A stretch of 64,000 nt of DNA, taken from assembly GCA_913777615.1 (NCBI GenBank), contig CAJYTK010000022.1, positions 1 to 64,000 of the forward strand. Reading direction: 5' to 3'. Positions 45,780 through 54,467 of this stretch are shown here, one piece after another. The position numbers were made by a program, and so were the translations under genes. Within the stretch, counting starts at the first letter, position 1. Every line of letters begins with the position of its first letter. Below the pieces are notes generated by a model. That model worked only from the letters and a program-made list of their open reading frames with translations. It searched no databases and was not told the DNA's origin. The DNA is from an uncultured Agrobacterium sp. Its GTDB lineage: Bacteria > Pseudomonadota > Alphaproteobacteria > Rhizobiales > Rhizobiaceae.

Positions 45780-46667
45780 ATGATCCAGCGCACTCCCTAC
45801 GCAGACGCCTTTACCTACGGCCTGATGATTATCGGCTTCCTGCTCTTGATCGGCCCTTTCATCGTCATCATTGCCGGTGCCAGCCAGTCGCTGCAGCAGA
45901 TCAACAGCGTACCCTTCAGCTTTATGCCAAGCGACAGGCTGTTTGAAAACATGCAAACCGCATGGAGCCGCGCCAATCTCGGCAACGCCATGCTGAACAG
46001 CTTCATCATGGCCTCGCTAGTCACCGTCGGCAAAGTGGCGCTATCGGCCTGCACGGCCTTCGCCATCGTCTTCTTCCGCTCGCCGTTGCGCCACCTGTTT
46101 TTCTGGACGGTGTTCATCACGCTGATGCTGCCGCTGGAAGTGCGCGTGGTACCGACCTATGCGGTGGCGGCAGACATGTTTCACCCCTTCCGGCTGTTGA
46201 TCAATGCGATCTCCGGTATCGATGTCAACATCGAGTGGAACCTGTTAAATTCCTATGCGGGCCTGACCCTGCCGCTGATCGCCACAGCCACCGGCACCTT
46301 TCTCTATCGCCAGTTCTTCATGACCCTGCCGGACGAGTTGGCCGAGGCGGCGCGCATGGATGGCTCCGGCCCGATGCGTTTCTTCGTCGACATGATCCTG
46401 CCGCTGTCACGCACCAACATGCTGGCGCTGACGACGATCATGTTCGTCTATGGCTGGAACCAGTATCTCTGGCCGCTCCTGATGGTGACCGACCCGTCCT
46501 ATAAGACGGTAATGATGTCGCTCTCCAGCCTCCTTCCTTCCGAAAACGGCACGCCTGACTGGAACGTCACGCTTGCCGGTTCCCTCATCATCATGTTGCC
46601 GCCTCTTCTCGTCGTCGGGCTTTTGCAGCGCTGGTTCGTGCGCGGCCTTGTCTCCACCGAGAAATGA
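45780..46667 (+). CDS. ugpE: Glycerol-3-phosphate ABC transporter permease UgpE
   Basis: 295 residues with six membrane helices. The EAA loop is LPDELAEAARMDGSGPMRFFVDMILPLSRTNMLAL, and FVYGWNQYLWPLLMVTDPSYKTVMMSL is the characteristic UgpE end region. It is the second membrane subunit of the importer. Confidence 0.92.
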   Translation: MIQRTPYADAFTYGLMIIGFLLLIGPFIVIIAGASQSLQQINSVPFSFMPSDRLFENMQTAWSRANLGNAMLNSFIMASLVTVGKVALSACTAFAIVFFRSPLRHLFFWTVFITLMLPLEVRVVPTYAVAADMFHPFRLLINAISGIDVNIEWNLLNSYAGLTLPLIATATGTFLYRQFFMTLPDELAEAARMDGSGPMRFFVDMILPLSRTNMLALTTIMFVYGWNQYLWPLLMVTDPSYKTVMMSLSSLLPSENGTPDWNVTLAGSLIIMLPPLLVVGLLQRWFVRGLVSTEK

Positions 46668-46694
46668 CAGCTTACAGAACAGGAGTTCCAGACC

Positions 46695-47825
<1,131 letters not shown>

Positions 47826-47864
47826 ACGTCTTGCGCTTTCCCTGTCTGTATCAAGGACCCTGAC

Positions 47865-48770
47865 ATGACTTCCATCATTTCTGCTGTCGGCTTTTGCAAC
47901 GCCACCGGTCGCGGCGATATTTCCACCCTGGATTCGTCCCTGAAAATCATTGCCGATACCGGCGCCAGCGCCTGCGAAATCGGCATCTATGGCGAGGAGA
48001 TCATCTCCGGCGGTCGCATCATCGAAGACCGTGCGCAGCGCGTGCGCGATATCGTCAGGCAGTATGACTTCAAGAAACTGTCTCTGCACGGCCAGATCGT
48101 CTCGAACTTCATGGACCGCGAGCATCTGCATTTGCAGAAAAAGGTCGTGCGCGCCATGCTGGAACTCTGCGACCGGCTGAGTGCCGGCGTCCTTGTGCAC
48201 CACAGCGGCAATGCGATCCTCTCCGATGGCATGAGTGGCAGCGATCTCGACCAGATGGAGCGTGAGGCTCTTTTCGAAATGGCCGAGATTGCCAAGACCT
48301 ATGGCGTGCGCATCGTTTTGGAAAACATCTTCACCACAGAAGACGGCCAGTACCGCCAGACGCCATCGCAAGTGGCTGAAACGGTGAAGGCCGTCGGCCA
48401 TGACAATCTCGCCGCCCTGATCGATTTCAGCCACGCCTATATCGAATCCACCTTCAAGGGTCTGGATTTCCGCGAGGAACTGCGCGCCATGGCGCCCGTC
48501 ACCGGCCATCTGCATGTGCATGACAGCTTCGGCCTGCCCTACACGATGAAGAAGTTCTACCACCCCGCAGAAGCGACAGCGCTCGGCATCGGCGACCTTC
48601 ACCTGCCGATCGGCTGGGGCGATATCGACTGGGAGGACATTTTCTCCGAACTGACCTTTCTGCCCGACACTACCCTCATCATGGAAATCGGCGCAGAGCG
48701 CTTCGCCGACCAGCAGCCCGGCTGCCTGGAGCGCGCAATGAAGCTCGCAGAGGCTGTGAACAAGCGCTGA
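47865..48770 (+). CDS. Sugar phosphate isomerase/epimerase-like TIM-barrel protein
   Basis: 301 residues of the xylose-isomerase-like/AP endonuclease 2 fold. Metal-site segments are visible: LSLHGQIVSNF, VHHSGNAIL, RIVLENIFTTE, LIDFSHAYIE, GHLHVHDSFGLP and TLIMEIGAE. It follows ugpC by 39 bases on the same strand, where many operons have the phosphodiesterase ugpQ. It might process the imported polyol phosphate or sugar, but its reaction is unknown. A very strong hairpin ends the operon. Confidence 0.82.
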   Translation: MTSIISAVGFCNATGRGDISTLDSSLKIIADTGASACEIGIYGEEIISGGRIIEDRAQRVRDIVRQYDFKKLSLHGQIVSNFMDREHLHLQKKVVRAMLELCDRLSAGVLVHHSGNAILSDGMSGSDLDQMEREALFEMAEIAKTYGVRIVLENIFTTEDGQYRQTPSQVAETVKAVGHDNLAALIDFSHAYIESTFKGLDFREELRAMAPVTGHLHVHDSFGLPYTMKKFYHPAEATALGIGDLHLPIGWGDIDWEDIFSELTFLPDTTLIMEIGAERFADQQPGCLERAMKLAEAVNKR

Positions 48771-48784
48771 CGGCCAATCTATAG

Positions 48785-48817
48785 AGTGGAGGGGCCGCAT
48801 GCATCGGCCCCACCACT
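48785..48817 (+). terminator. Strong hairpin closing the ugp operon
   Basis: AGTGG-A-GGGGCCG (48785-48797), a 7-base loop, CGGCCCC-A-CCACT (48805-48817). There are twelve pairs with one A-A mismatch. No T run follows, so it may be a Rho-aided or processed 3' end. Confidence 0.65.
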
Positions 48818-48971
48818 CCGGCGATCTCTGCTAGGCACCACGTCATGGCAGGATTGAAGTGCGGATCCTCTCTTCATACCCAGACCGCCTGAGTGGCGTC
48901 TTAACCGGCGCAGGTCTCGAACGCTGCCACCCGGCCTGCGTTCACCTGGTCACTATGAAGGATATCGCTTT

Positions 48972-49535
48972 ATGAAGATTTTGCTCGTCGTCGCCCATCC
49001 ACGGCTGGACGCGCTGGCACATCAAGCGGCACGTACTTTTGCCGACGCAGCGCAAGCGAACGGTCACGATGTCGAGTTCGCCGATCTGGTGGCAGAGAAT
49101 TTCGATCCGGTTCTTAAAGCTCAGGACGAGCCGGATTGGAGCGGACGCACCATAGACTTCGCGGATGACGTTCAAGGAGAGACGGAGCGTGTGGAAAGAA
49201 ATGATGCCAAAGCGCTCTTCTTTCCCGTCTGGTGGTGGTCTATGCCGGCAATCCTCACAGGCTGGATCGATCGTGTGTGGGCACAGAATTGGGCCTTTGG
49301 CGATAAGACCTATCCGCACAGAAAGGTGCTGATGGTCGGCATCGCCGGCGCGACCGAAGATGACTATCGCAAGCGCGGCTACGACATTTCCGTTCAAACC
49401 CAGATGAAGATGGGGATCCTCAATTGCTGCAGTATGAAAGAAGGCAGGGTCGAGATTTTGTATGGATCGCTAGAAGACGACGCCCATGCAGCTGCGATTA
49501 TTGAAAGATCGACAGAGCTCGGGGCTAGGTTCTAG
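48972..49535 (+). CDS. NAD(P)H-dependent flavin oxidoreductase (MdaB/NQO-like flavodoxin fold)
   Basis: 187 residues. The start MKILLVVAHPRLDALAHQAARTFADAAQANGHDVEFADL, the central FFPVWWWSMPAILTGWIDRVWAQNWAFGDKTYPHRKVLMVGIAGATEDDY and a late active-site segment are those of small FMN/FAD quinone reductases. It probably reduces quinones or electrophiles using NAD(P)H. Monocistronic. The upstream region (48820-48960) shows nothing definite. Confidence 0.85.
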   Translation: MKILLVVAHPRLDALAHQAARTFADAAQANGHDVEFADLVAENFDPVLKAQDEPDWSGRTIDFADDVQGETERVERNDAKALFFPVWWWSMPAILTGWIDRVWAQNWAFGDKTYPHRKVLMVGIAGATEDDYRKRGYDISVQTQMKMGILNCCSMKEGRVEILYGSLEDDAHAAAIIERSTELGARF

Positions 49536-49722
49536 CGCAATATCAACACTGATCGTCAGTCGGTCGTCTACGGCATCCGCTTTGTGACGCCGTTAAAAGA
49601 AATGCCCGCTGCATCGGTGATGGAGCCGGTGTTACAGCCTCATGACCAGCGCGAAAGAAAGTAACGCAATCGGGCAGAGACACAACCAAAGGAAGAACAT
49701 TGATAAAGTTAAAAACTTTTCG
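49536..49722. other. Intergenic, no gene seen
   Basis: 187 bases between the oxidoreductase stop and the cold-shock promoter; with the promoter and leader the gene-free stretch reaches 49899. No terminator with a T tail is evident, only scattered short dyads. Confidence 0.35.
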
Positions 49723-49751
49723 TTGACTCCCGGAGTGAACCCGTCTATAGA
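49723..49751 (+). promoter_or_regulatory. Sigma-70-type promoter of the cold-shock gene
   Basis: -35 TTGACT (49723-49728), a 17-base spacer, -10 TATAGA (49746-49751). The expected transcript start, about 49758, leaves a leader of about 140 bases before the ATG at 49900. Long leaders of this size are typical of cspA-type mRNAs, whose structure controls translation with temperature. Confidence 0.75.
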
Positions 49752-49899
49752 TACGTCATCGATCTTTTGCTTGCCGAGCTTTGTCTACCGCGCGATTGGC
49801 ACCGCGCTCTAAGCGAACTTCTCTTTCAAAAATAGTCGGTTTTTACCCGCGTTGCATTCGTTGCGCGGTCGTTCACTCCATGCTTTGAAAGGGTTCATT

Positions 49900-50109
49900 A
49901 TGACCACTGGCACAGTTAAATGGTTTAATTCCACTAAGGGCTTCGGCTTCATTCAGCCTGACAATGGCGGCGCAGACGCGTTCGTTCACATTTCGGCTGT
50001 CGAACGTGCAGGAATGCGCGAACTCGTCGAAGGCCAGAAGATTGGCTTCGAACTCGAGCGCGACAACAAGTCGGGCAAGATGTCTGCGACCAATCTGCAG
50101 TCCGTATAA
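49900..50109 (+). CDS. cspA: Cold-shock protein, CspA family
   Basis: 69 residues from ATG 49900 ([19 protein letters not shown]); 16 codons upstream are open but belong to the leader. A single cold-shock domain has RNP1 KGFGFIQP and RNP2 AFVHISAVE. It binds single-stranded nucleic acid and acts as an RNA chaperone. It is followed by the 20-bp repeated word and a strong terminator. Confidence 0.95.
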   Translation: MTTGTVKWFNSTKGFGFIQPDNGGADAFVHISAVERAGMRELVEGQKIGFELERDNKSGKMSATNLQSV

Positions 50110-50126
50110 GTGAGATCGGCTCCTCT

Positions 50127-50146
50127 TTGACCACGGATGTACTGGC
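50127..50146 (+). repeat. 20-bp repeated word, copy B
   Basis: TTGACCACGGATGTACTGGC, identical to 18733-18752. It begins 17 bases after the cold-shock stop and ends 24 bases before a terminator stem. Confidence 0.85.
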
Positions 50147-50170
50147 ACTGCCGGGAGCAATTTCATTCGA

Positions 50171-50197
50171 GGCCAGGCGTTTCGCCTGGCCTTTTTT
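50171..50197 (+). terminator. Rho-independent terminator behind cspA
   Basis: GGCCAGGCG, loop TTT, CGCCTGGCC (50171-50191), then TTTTTT. A perfect 9-bp stem. Confidence 0.92.
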
Positions 50198-50229
50198 ATT
50201 TCGGCGTTTGGCCGGAAAGGTAAATACCC

Positions 50230-50475
50230 ATGACAGAAACACACAGCAAATCTCGCCAGCAGGCAGAGCTTGCCTTCGGCAAGCTTCAAACGCCATTCTT
50301 TGCAAAAAATCACGCTGTGGATGAACTGCAAGCTGCCGTCGATGCGCGTGACGCAAAAACAGCCAGGCTGAAGGCAGCTCGCCTTGCAAAAGAACTGGCA
50401 GATCGCAAGTCCGTGGCGGATGCTCCGGCAACCAAACGCAGCAAGAAGACGCCGTCGGCCTGCTCCACATCTTAA
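50230..50475 (+). CDS. Small charged hypothetical protein downstream of cspA
   Basis: 81 residues with GGAAAGG before the ATG. A highly charged helical protein (QQAELAFGKLQTPFFAKNHAVDELQAAVDARDAKTARLKAARLAKELADRK) with a Lys/Ser/Thr-rich tail. Similar small genes sit behind cold-shock genes in other rhizobia, as far as I recall. Function unknown. Confidence 0.75.
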   Translation: MTETHSKSRQQAELAFGKLQTPFFAKNHAVDELQAAVDARDAKTARLKAARLAKELADRKSVADAPATKRSKKTPSACSTS

Positions 50476-50492
50476 ATCGTGGTGTGATCCTC

Positions 50493-50527
50493 AGGTCTCG
50501 CTCACTGAGCGTTGAGGCCTTGTTTTA
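50493..50527 (+). terminator. Probable terminator of the small charged gene
   Basis: AGG-T-CTC-GCTCA and TGAGC-GTT-GAG-G-CCT form an interrupted stem, followed by TGTTTTATT. It begins 18 bases beyond the stop. Confidence 0.5.
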
Positions 50528-50613
50528 TTGCATACAGTTTTCGCAGCATCTCCTTATGGTTTTGCGCAACCCTTCGGTGAGAGCCAAGAAACCCAGCAAA
50601 ACAGGCGGGACGC

Positions 50614-50889
50614 ATGTCAACGACAGCCAACGAACTCAATGCGACCAACACAGCATGGCAAATCGCGATGCAGGAAATCCTCCGGGTGGTCATCCGCGAT
50701 CTTTACCAGGCCAAGGGCGAAGCGCATTTCAAAAAACATATCGAGCGCATCGAAATGGCAGCGGTCGACAGTATCCAGACGGATCTCAGGTTTCGCGGAA
50801 CGGACGAATGGACGGAAGTCCTCGTCAAGGAAAAAGCCAGCAACTTCGTCACATCCTTGCTGACATCGTTTACGTATGACCGCGCCTGA
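50614..50889 (+). CDS. Hypothetical protein, 91 residues
   Basis: Soluble and helical (WQIAMQEILRVVIRDLYQAKGEAHFKKHIERIEMAAVDSI, then WTEVLVKEKASNFVTSLLTSF). A GGCGGGAC site precedes the ATG. No family is recognised. It is the last host gene before the integrated element. Confidence 0.65.
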   Translation: MSTTANELNATNTAWQIAMQEILRVVIRDLYQAKGEAHFKKHIERIEMAAVDSIQTDLRFRGTDEWTEVLVKEKASNFVTSLLTSFTYDRA

Positions 50890-50954
50890 AGGTACGACTC
50901 TTCGGCGTTTTCAAGCAATGTGGTGTAGGGCGACAAACTCTTTGGAAGGTAGCT

Positions 50955-51000
50955 GGAGCGGGTGAAGGGAATCGAACCCTCGTATTCAGCTTGGGAAGCT
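50955..51000 (-). repeat. attL: 46-bp 3' fragment of tRNA-Gly
   Basis: Identical to 63931-63976. On the minus strand it is the anticodon-to-3' part of tRNA-Gly(CCC). The bases just outside (complement of 50954) complete an encoded CCA, showing that this side carries the original chromosomal 3' end of the tRNA gene. The 5' half is missing here. Confidence 0.95.
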
Positions 51001-51140
51001 CAATCTATACCATTATTTTCAATTATTTAGGCGTAAAACTCACGCCAAAGCGTTCAAATTCGACTAATGCTTTCAATAGCGCTGTAAAACTTCACGTGCG
51101 CGAAATATCACAATGAGCTCAACTTTCCCTCTTGTTTTTC

Positions 51141-51158
51141 TGTATCTATATGGATACA
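51141..51158. promoter_or_regulatory. Palindromic operator of the toxin-antitoxin pair
   Basis: TGTATC (51141-51146), TATATG, GATACA (51153-51158). The toxin ATG follows only seven bases later. The AT-rich spacer could contain the -10, which would make the transcript leader very short; a ribosome site is not evident. The position suits autorepression by the antitoxin. Confidence 0.5.
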
Positions 51159-51165
51159 AAAAGAC

Positions 51166-51456
51166 ATGAACACATTTAAGAAATCGCCACAGTTTGATAG
51201 TTGGTTGCAGAGCCTGAAAGATAGCAAGGGCCGCGTTCGCATTCTTGCTCGCATCGCATCGGCGGAGCATGGAAACTTCGGCGATTGTCAGCCGGTGGGT
51301 GAAGGCGTGTCAGAAATGCGCATTCACTTTGGTCCGGGATATCGCCTTTACTACACGCGCAAAGGCGAGACCGTGTATTTCCTGCTGATCGGCGGCGATA
51401 AATCCAGCCAGAAGCGTGACATTCAGAAAGCCATCGAAATGGCCCGTACCATATGA
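51166..51456 (+). CDS. RelE/HigB-type toxin (phage Gp49-like family)
   Basis: 96 residues. The pattern KKSPQFDSWLQSLKDSKGRVRILARIASAEHGNFGDCQPVGEGVSEMRIHFGPGYRLYYTRKGETVYFLLIGGDKSSQKRDIQKAIEMA is that of PF05973 addiction-module killer proteins, ribosome-dependent mRNA interferases in studied members. The toxin precedes the antitoxin, the HigBA order. Its last codons overlap an ATG of the next frame. Confidence 0.88.
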   Translation: MNTFKKSPQFDSWLQSLKDSKGRVRILARIASAEHGNFGDCQPVGEGVSEMRIHFGPGYRLYYTRKGETVYFLLIGGDKSSQKRDIQKAIEMARTI

Positions 51457-51467
51457 AAGGAAGGATC

Positions 51468-51761
51468 ATGACAGAGTTTACCAAATTTGATGCTTCGGAA
51501 TATCTGAAGGATGAAAGCGAGATGCTGGAGTATCTTTCCGTTGCAATGGAAGATGAAAACCCGGACGTTTTCATTACGGCGCTGGGCCATGTCGCCAAGG
51601 CGCGCGGAATGGCGCAGGTCGCTGAGGCGTCCGGTTTGGGCCGAGAAAGCCTGTACAAGGCGCTGAAGCCTGGATCAAAACTGCGCTATGAAACGATGCA
51701 CAAGATTATTCACGCGCTCGGTTTCCAGCTTGTTTTGAAACCCAGCTTGGATGCGGCCTGA
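51468..51761 (+). CDS. HigA-type antitoxin
   Basis: 97 residues from ATG 51468 with GGAAGG upstream; an earlier ATG at 51453 overlaps the toxin stop but lacks a site. It has the addiction-module antidote layout: DASEYLKDESEMLEYLSVAMEDENPDVFITALGHVAKARGMAQVAEASGLGRESLYKALKPGSKLRYETMHKIIHALGF, a helix-turn-helix of the HigA/XRE-related family. It should neutralise the preceding toxin and bind the upstream palindrome. The pair sits just inside attL and may favour retention of the element. Confidence 0.87.
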   Translation: MTEFTKFDASEYLKDESEMLEYLSVAMEDENPDVFITALGHVAKARGMAQVAEASGLGRESLYKALKPGSKLRYETMHKIIHALGFQLVLKPSLDAA

Positions 51762-51801
51762 AAAGCAAAAAGCCGCCCGGATTGCTCCGTGCGGCTATAG
51801 T

Positions 51802-52173
51802 TTATGGCCCAATGAAAAAATCTCCGAGCCGCTTTAAAGCGTCCGCGAATGTCACGCCTACAGCCATGGCCGAAAAGCCCATTGCAGCTAGGGCGCCAGT
51901 GCCCATCAACCGCAACCGCTTCATATCGTCGGTGACAGGCTTCATATCGGTCACGTCATCCTTTACGAGCGCCACCGTCTGTTCCACGTCGCCGACGCGA
52001 TCCACCACCTCATCAAGCCGCCTATGCACGACGGCACGACTTTCAGCCGCCTTATCTTCGGAGCGTCTGGACTGATCTTCCATGCGCCGTATCGAGTCTT
52101 TCAACCCCTCCATTCCCTCTACCAGCTGCCCGAGCTGCTGATGGATGGACGGATCAAATTCACCAGGCGCCAT
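51802..52173 (-). CDS. Phage protein with coiled coil and C-terminal membrane helix (DUF1515-like)
   Basis: 123 residues. A coiled coil (LGQLVEGMEGLKDSIRRMEDQ... VVHRRLDEVVDRVGDVEQTVALVKDDV) is followed by a hydrophobic segment (LMGTGALAAMGFSAMAVGVTF) and a short tail. It overlaps the o-spanin gene by 14 bases and is last in the lysis cassette. DUF1515-like proteins of rhizobial phages have this shape. It may be a second holin or an accessory. Confidence 0.65.
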   Translation of the reverse strand: MAPGEFDPSIHQQLGQLVEGMEGLKDSIRRMEDQSRRSEDKAAESRAVVHRRLDEVVDRVGDVEQTVALVKDDVTDMKPVTDDMKRLRLMGTGALAAMGFSAMAVGVTFADALKRLGDFFIGP

Positions 52174-52525
52174 AGCTCAAACCACCCCCATTGCAGGCGC
52201 GGTTTTTACTGCAAAACCGTCCAGAGCCGAAAGAGGCTTTGGTGTCGTCATAAAAAGCGGCGCAACGGGCAGTGCGGCGGTCTACGAAATCCGCCGCTAG
52301 GTCCCATCTCAATTGCGTGTTGCGTGGCTTTTCGGTTCCGTATTTGGGAATGACCCTGTCCATCTTCTTCCGGCACTCTTCCGGCAGATCGGGAAGGTTG
52401 ACGCCCGCCGATGTTTTGCCCCGCGCATCAGCGGCGGCAATAAGCCTCGCCTCTTTGCTCGCACAGCCAGCGGCGATCATCATTGCTCCAACGGTAATCA
52501 CCGTCATCCATGTTTTGATTGTCAT
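52160..52525 (-). CDS. Rz1-like outer-membrane spanin lipoprotein
   Basis: 121 residues from ATG 52525, which lies inside the preceding Rz-like gene in another frame. It has a lipoprotein signal, TWMTVITVGAMMIAAGC, with the lipobox Cys at position 18. The mature part has LPDLPEECRKKMDRVIPKYG. It is longer than classical Rz1. The nested, out-of-frame start within the Rz gene is the typical Rz/Rz1 arrangement. It should join with the i-spanin across the periplasm to fuse membranes at lysis. Confidence 0.75.
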   Translation of the reverse strand: MTIKTWMTVITVGAMMIAAGCASKEARLIAAADARGKTSAGVNLPDLPEECRKKMDRVIPKYGTEKPRNTQLRWDLAADFVDRRTARCAAFYDDTKASFGSGRFCSKNRACNGGGLSYGAW

Positions 52526-52811
52526 CTTTGATCGCCTGTTCCTGTTTGACTTCGAGCTGCTGTAGAATGAGCGCATCAGCCAGCGCCCGTTTGCGGTTCT
52601 CTTCGAGCGCCAGCGCAGCGGCATTGCGCTGGCGTTCCATTTCGGCGGCTTTCGCTTCAGCGGCGGTCTTTTCTGAAAGCAGTACGTAACCTTCAAGCAA
52701 CGCCGCATCGTGCGATGAAAGCCACAGGCGGAAGACCCCAACGACCAGCAAGGCGCAGATGATGAGGGTGGCTATGCGCCCCAAAAGCGACGTCGGGAGA
52801 AGGAAGCTCAT
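52428..52811 (-). CDS. Rz-like inner-membrane spanin
   Basis: 127 residues from ATG 52811, which overlaps the endolysin stop by four bases (ATGA). An N-terminal membrane helix (IATLIICALLVVGVFRLWL) is followed by a long charged coiled coil (LLSEKTAAEAKAAEMERQRNAAALALEENRKRALADALILQQLEVKQEQAI). The 3' 98 bases overlap the o-spanin gene in another frame. Confidence 0.78.
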   Translation of the reverse strand: MSFLLPTSLLGRIATLIICALLVVGVFRLWLSSHDAALLEGYVLLSEKTAAEAKAAEMERQRNAAALALEENRKRALADALILQQLEVKQEQAIKDDNQNMDDGDYRWSNDDRRWLCEQRGEAYCRR

Positions 52812-53394
52812 AGCCCGCTCACACACAGTTCAGCTTCACCGATGCGCTGCGCGTCGCCCATCTCGCGACGGTTGACGAGACCGCGCACGATCCGCCCGCC
52901 TGCTTTGTTGAAAGCCGTTTGAGCCTCGCAAGCGAAGCGCCACATGCTGGCCTCGATGCGACCCTTTGCGGTCGATCGACACCATGCGCCCACGCCGAAA
53001 TTGTAGGAACCTGTGATCATTGAAGCGCGAACACTGATGGGGGCTTTGCCAGGTTTGGCGAACATTCCATGATCTTCTGGTAATAGTCGTCATGAACGCG
53101 GCGAAGCAGCATGTCGAAGCATTCCGCCTTCGTCTTCGTCATGCCGGGACCGATGCCCTTGGTTTCGCCGTAACAAATGTCCCAGATCTTGGCGAACGGA
53201 TCCCAATGGGATTTCAGAACCAGCCCCTCCCAGGGCATGATTCCCTTTTCGACTGCCAGGATGACGGCAGGATCCATCTTTTGCGTTGTGGCATAACGGT
53301 CATATGTCGCGTAACCGCCGCTGGCGATGCCAATGAGAACGGCAGCAATGGCAGCTTTACCGCGCTTCGTCGGCGTGATCTTGTTGATCGGCAT
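52808..53394 (-). pseudogene. Phage endolysin (lysozyme, signal-anchor type) with 1-nt frameshift
   Basis: The N-terminal part from ATG 53394 has an uncleaved signal-anchor helix (AAIAAVLIGIASGGYATY) and the lysozyme catalytic stretch MPWEGLVLKSHWD...DICYGETKG (Glu, Asp, Thr), running to a stop at 53017. The C-terminal part continues in another frame (ISVRASMITGSYNFGVGAWC to 52808). Joining them needs one extra base in the C5 run of the minus strand at about 53045, giving a protein of about 195 residues. The anchor suggests a SAR endolysin released from the membrane at lysis. Either the gene is dead or the sequence lacks one base. Confidence 0.82.
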
Positions 53395-53602
53395 CCGATA
53401 CACCTTTCTGGACAATGATGCGGGAAATGAAGGCGGCACAGGTCGCGCCGCCCGAAAGCGCAGCGAACAGGCCACGCGGGATATCGACGTATCCGTCAAT
53501 GATTGGCAGGAAGACTTCGAGGCCGGACAGGAGACCGGCGAGCAAAATCCATCGGATGGACCATGCGCGTTTCAGCACCTGCCACCAGTTGGCGATGAGC
53601 AT
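53357..53602 (-). CDS. Phage holin (DUF7940-like)
   Basis: 81 residues with two hydrophobic helices (SIRWILLAGLLSGLEVFLPII and GLFAALSGGATCAAFISRIIV) and a charged tail (KGVSDADQQDHADEAR), as in class II holins. It overlaps the endolysin start by 38 bases and is first in the leftward lysis cassette. Confidence 0.75.
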   Translation of the reverse strand: MLIANWWQVLKRAWSIRWILLAGLLSGLEVFLPIIDGYVDIPRGLFAALSGGATCAAFISRIIVQKGVSDADQQDHADEAR

Positions 53603-53692
53603 GTCAGCAACCTCACGAAAATACAGGTTGCACCTTGAGGCGATGACTACTTCCGATTAAGAAGCTCAAGTTGAAGACTTCAGGATCCCAGG

Positions 53693-54442
53693 ATGGCTCA
53701 TCGATACATTTCGCTTGGCTCAGCTTGCAATGCGGCAACGATGATCAGGAAAGCCGGGCTACGCCGTGCATCCTACCCTTTCGACTGGCTGTTAAACGTG
53801 GACGATGGGCTGAAAGCGGTTAGCGAAATCGTTCGCAACAACTTTGAGGAAGCGTCGAAACCGGAGAGCTATCTTGTTGTTTTTCACCCCCCCGCAGGAA
53901 GGGCCGTCCCGACTTACAAGCTTTACCCAAAAACGTTCCACGTGCATTCAGACCCCGTTGCTGACCCAAACCATCATGCTGAAATGTTGCGAAGGTTCGA
54001 CAGGATGCGCGAGGCTCTGCGGTCACGCGATCACCTGCACTTCCTGTACTACAGGGACTACTCGACTTACCGCGAGAGCAACCCCGGAACGACAGCCCAC
54101 GAGATCGTGCACATTATGGAGGCCGAGGTTCTGGAATTTCTTGCCCTGGTGGAAGGAATGCGCGCCGGGAAGACGACTGTGCTAGTTGTCGTCGAGAGCC
54201 TAGTGGAGCATGAAGACGAGACCCGTTCCGCGGTGGACAGCTTCACACCCTCTGACAACCGTCTCACCTTCGGGAAGACTGTGGCACGTTATGACGAGGT
54301 GCCAGCCCTCAACGCTAGATGGGAAAGAGAGTGGATAAACCTGCTAGCAAGGAAGACGGAGATGCCATTCTGGATGTGGTTATACTGCCGGCTCAAGCAA
54401 GCCAACCGCAGAATTAGAACTGTCTACAGTCCTCATCGGTAG
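53693..54442 (+). CDS. DUF1796-type papain-like cysteine peptidase homologue
   Basis: 249 residues. The N-terminus ISLGSACNAATMIRKAGLRRASYPFDWLLN is the DUF1796 signature with its cysteine (C11), and a FHVHSDP segment supplies a candidate histidine. The rest (LHFLYYRDYSTYRESNPGTTAHEI, TVLVVVESLVEHED) fits the family. These proteins are predicted peptidases or glycan-related enzymes of unproven role. The gene points against the flanking late genes and stands alone, as a cargo (moron) gene would. Its 5' context has GGATCCCAGG but no clear promoter. Confidence 0.72.
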   Translation: MAHRYISLGSACNAATMIRKAGLRRASYPFDWLLNVDDGLKAVSEIVRNNFEEASKPESYLVVFHPPAGRAVPTYKLYPKTFHVHSDPVADPNHHAEMLRRFDRMREALRSRDHLHFLYYRDYSTYRESNPGTTAHEIVHIMEAEVLEFLALVEGMRAGKTTVLVVVESLVEHEDETRSAVDSFTPSDNRLTFGKTVARYDEVPALNARWEREWINLLARKTEMPFWMWLYCRLKQANRRIRTVYSPHR

Positions 54443-54467
54443 GAAAGCTACGCCCGAACAACGACCT

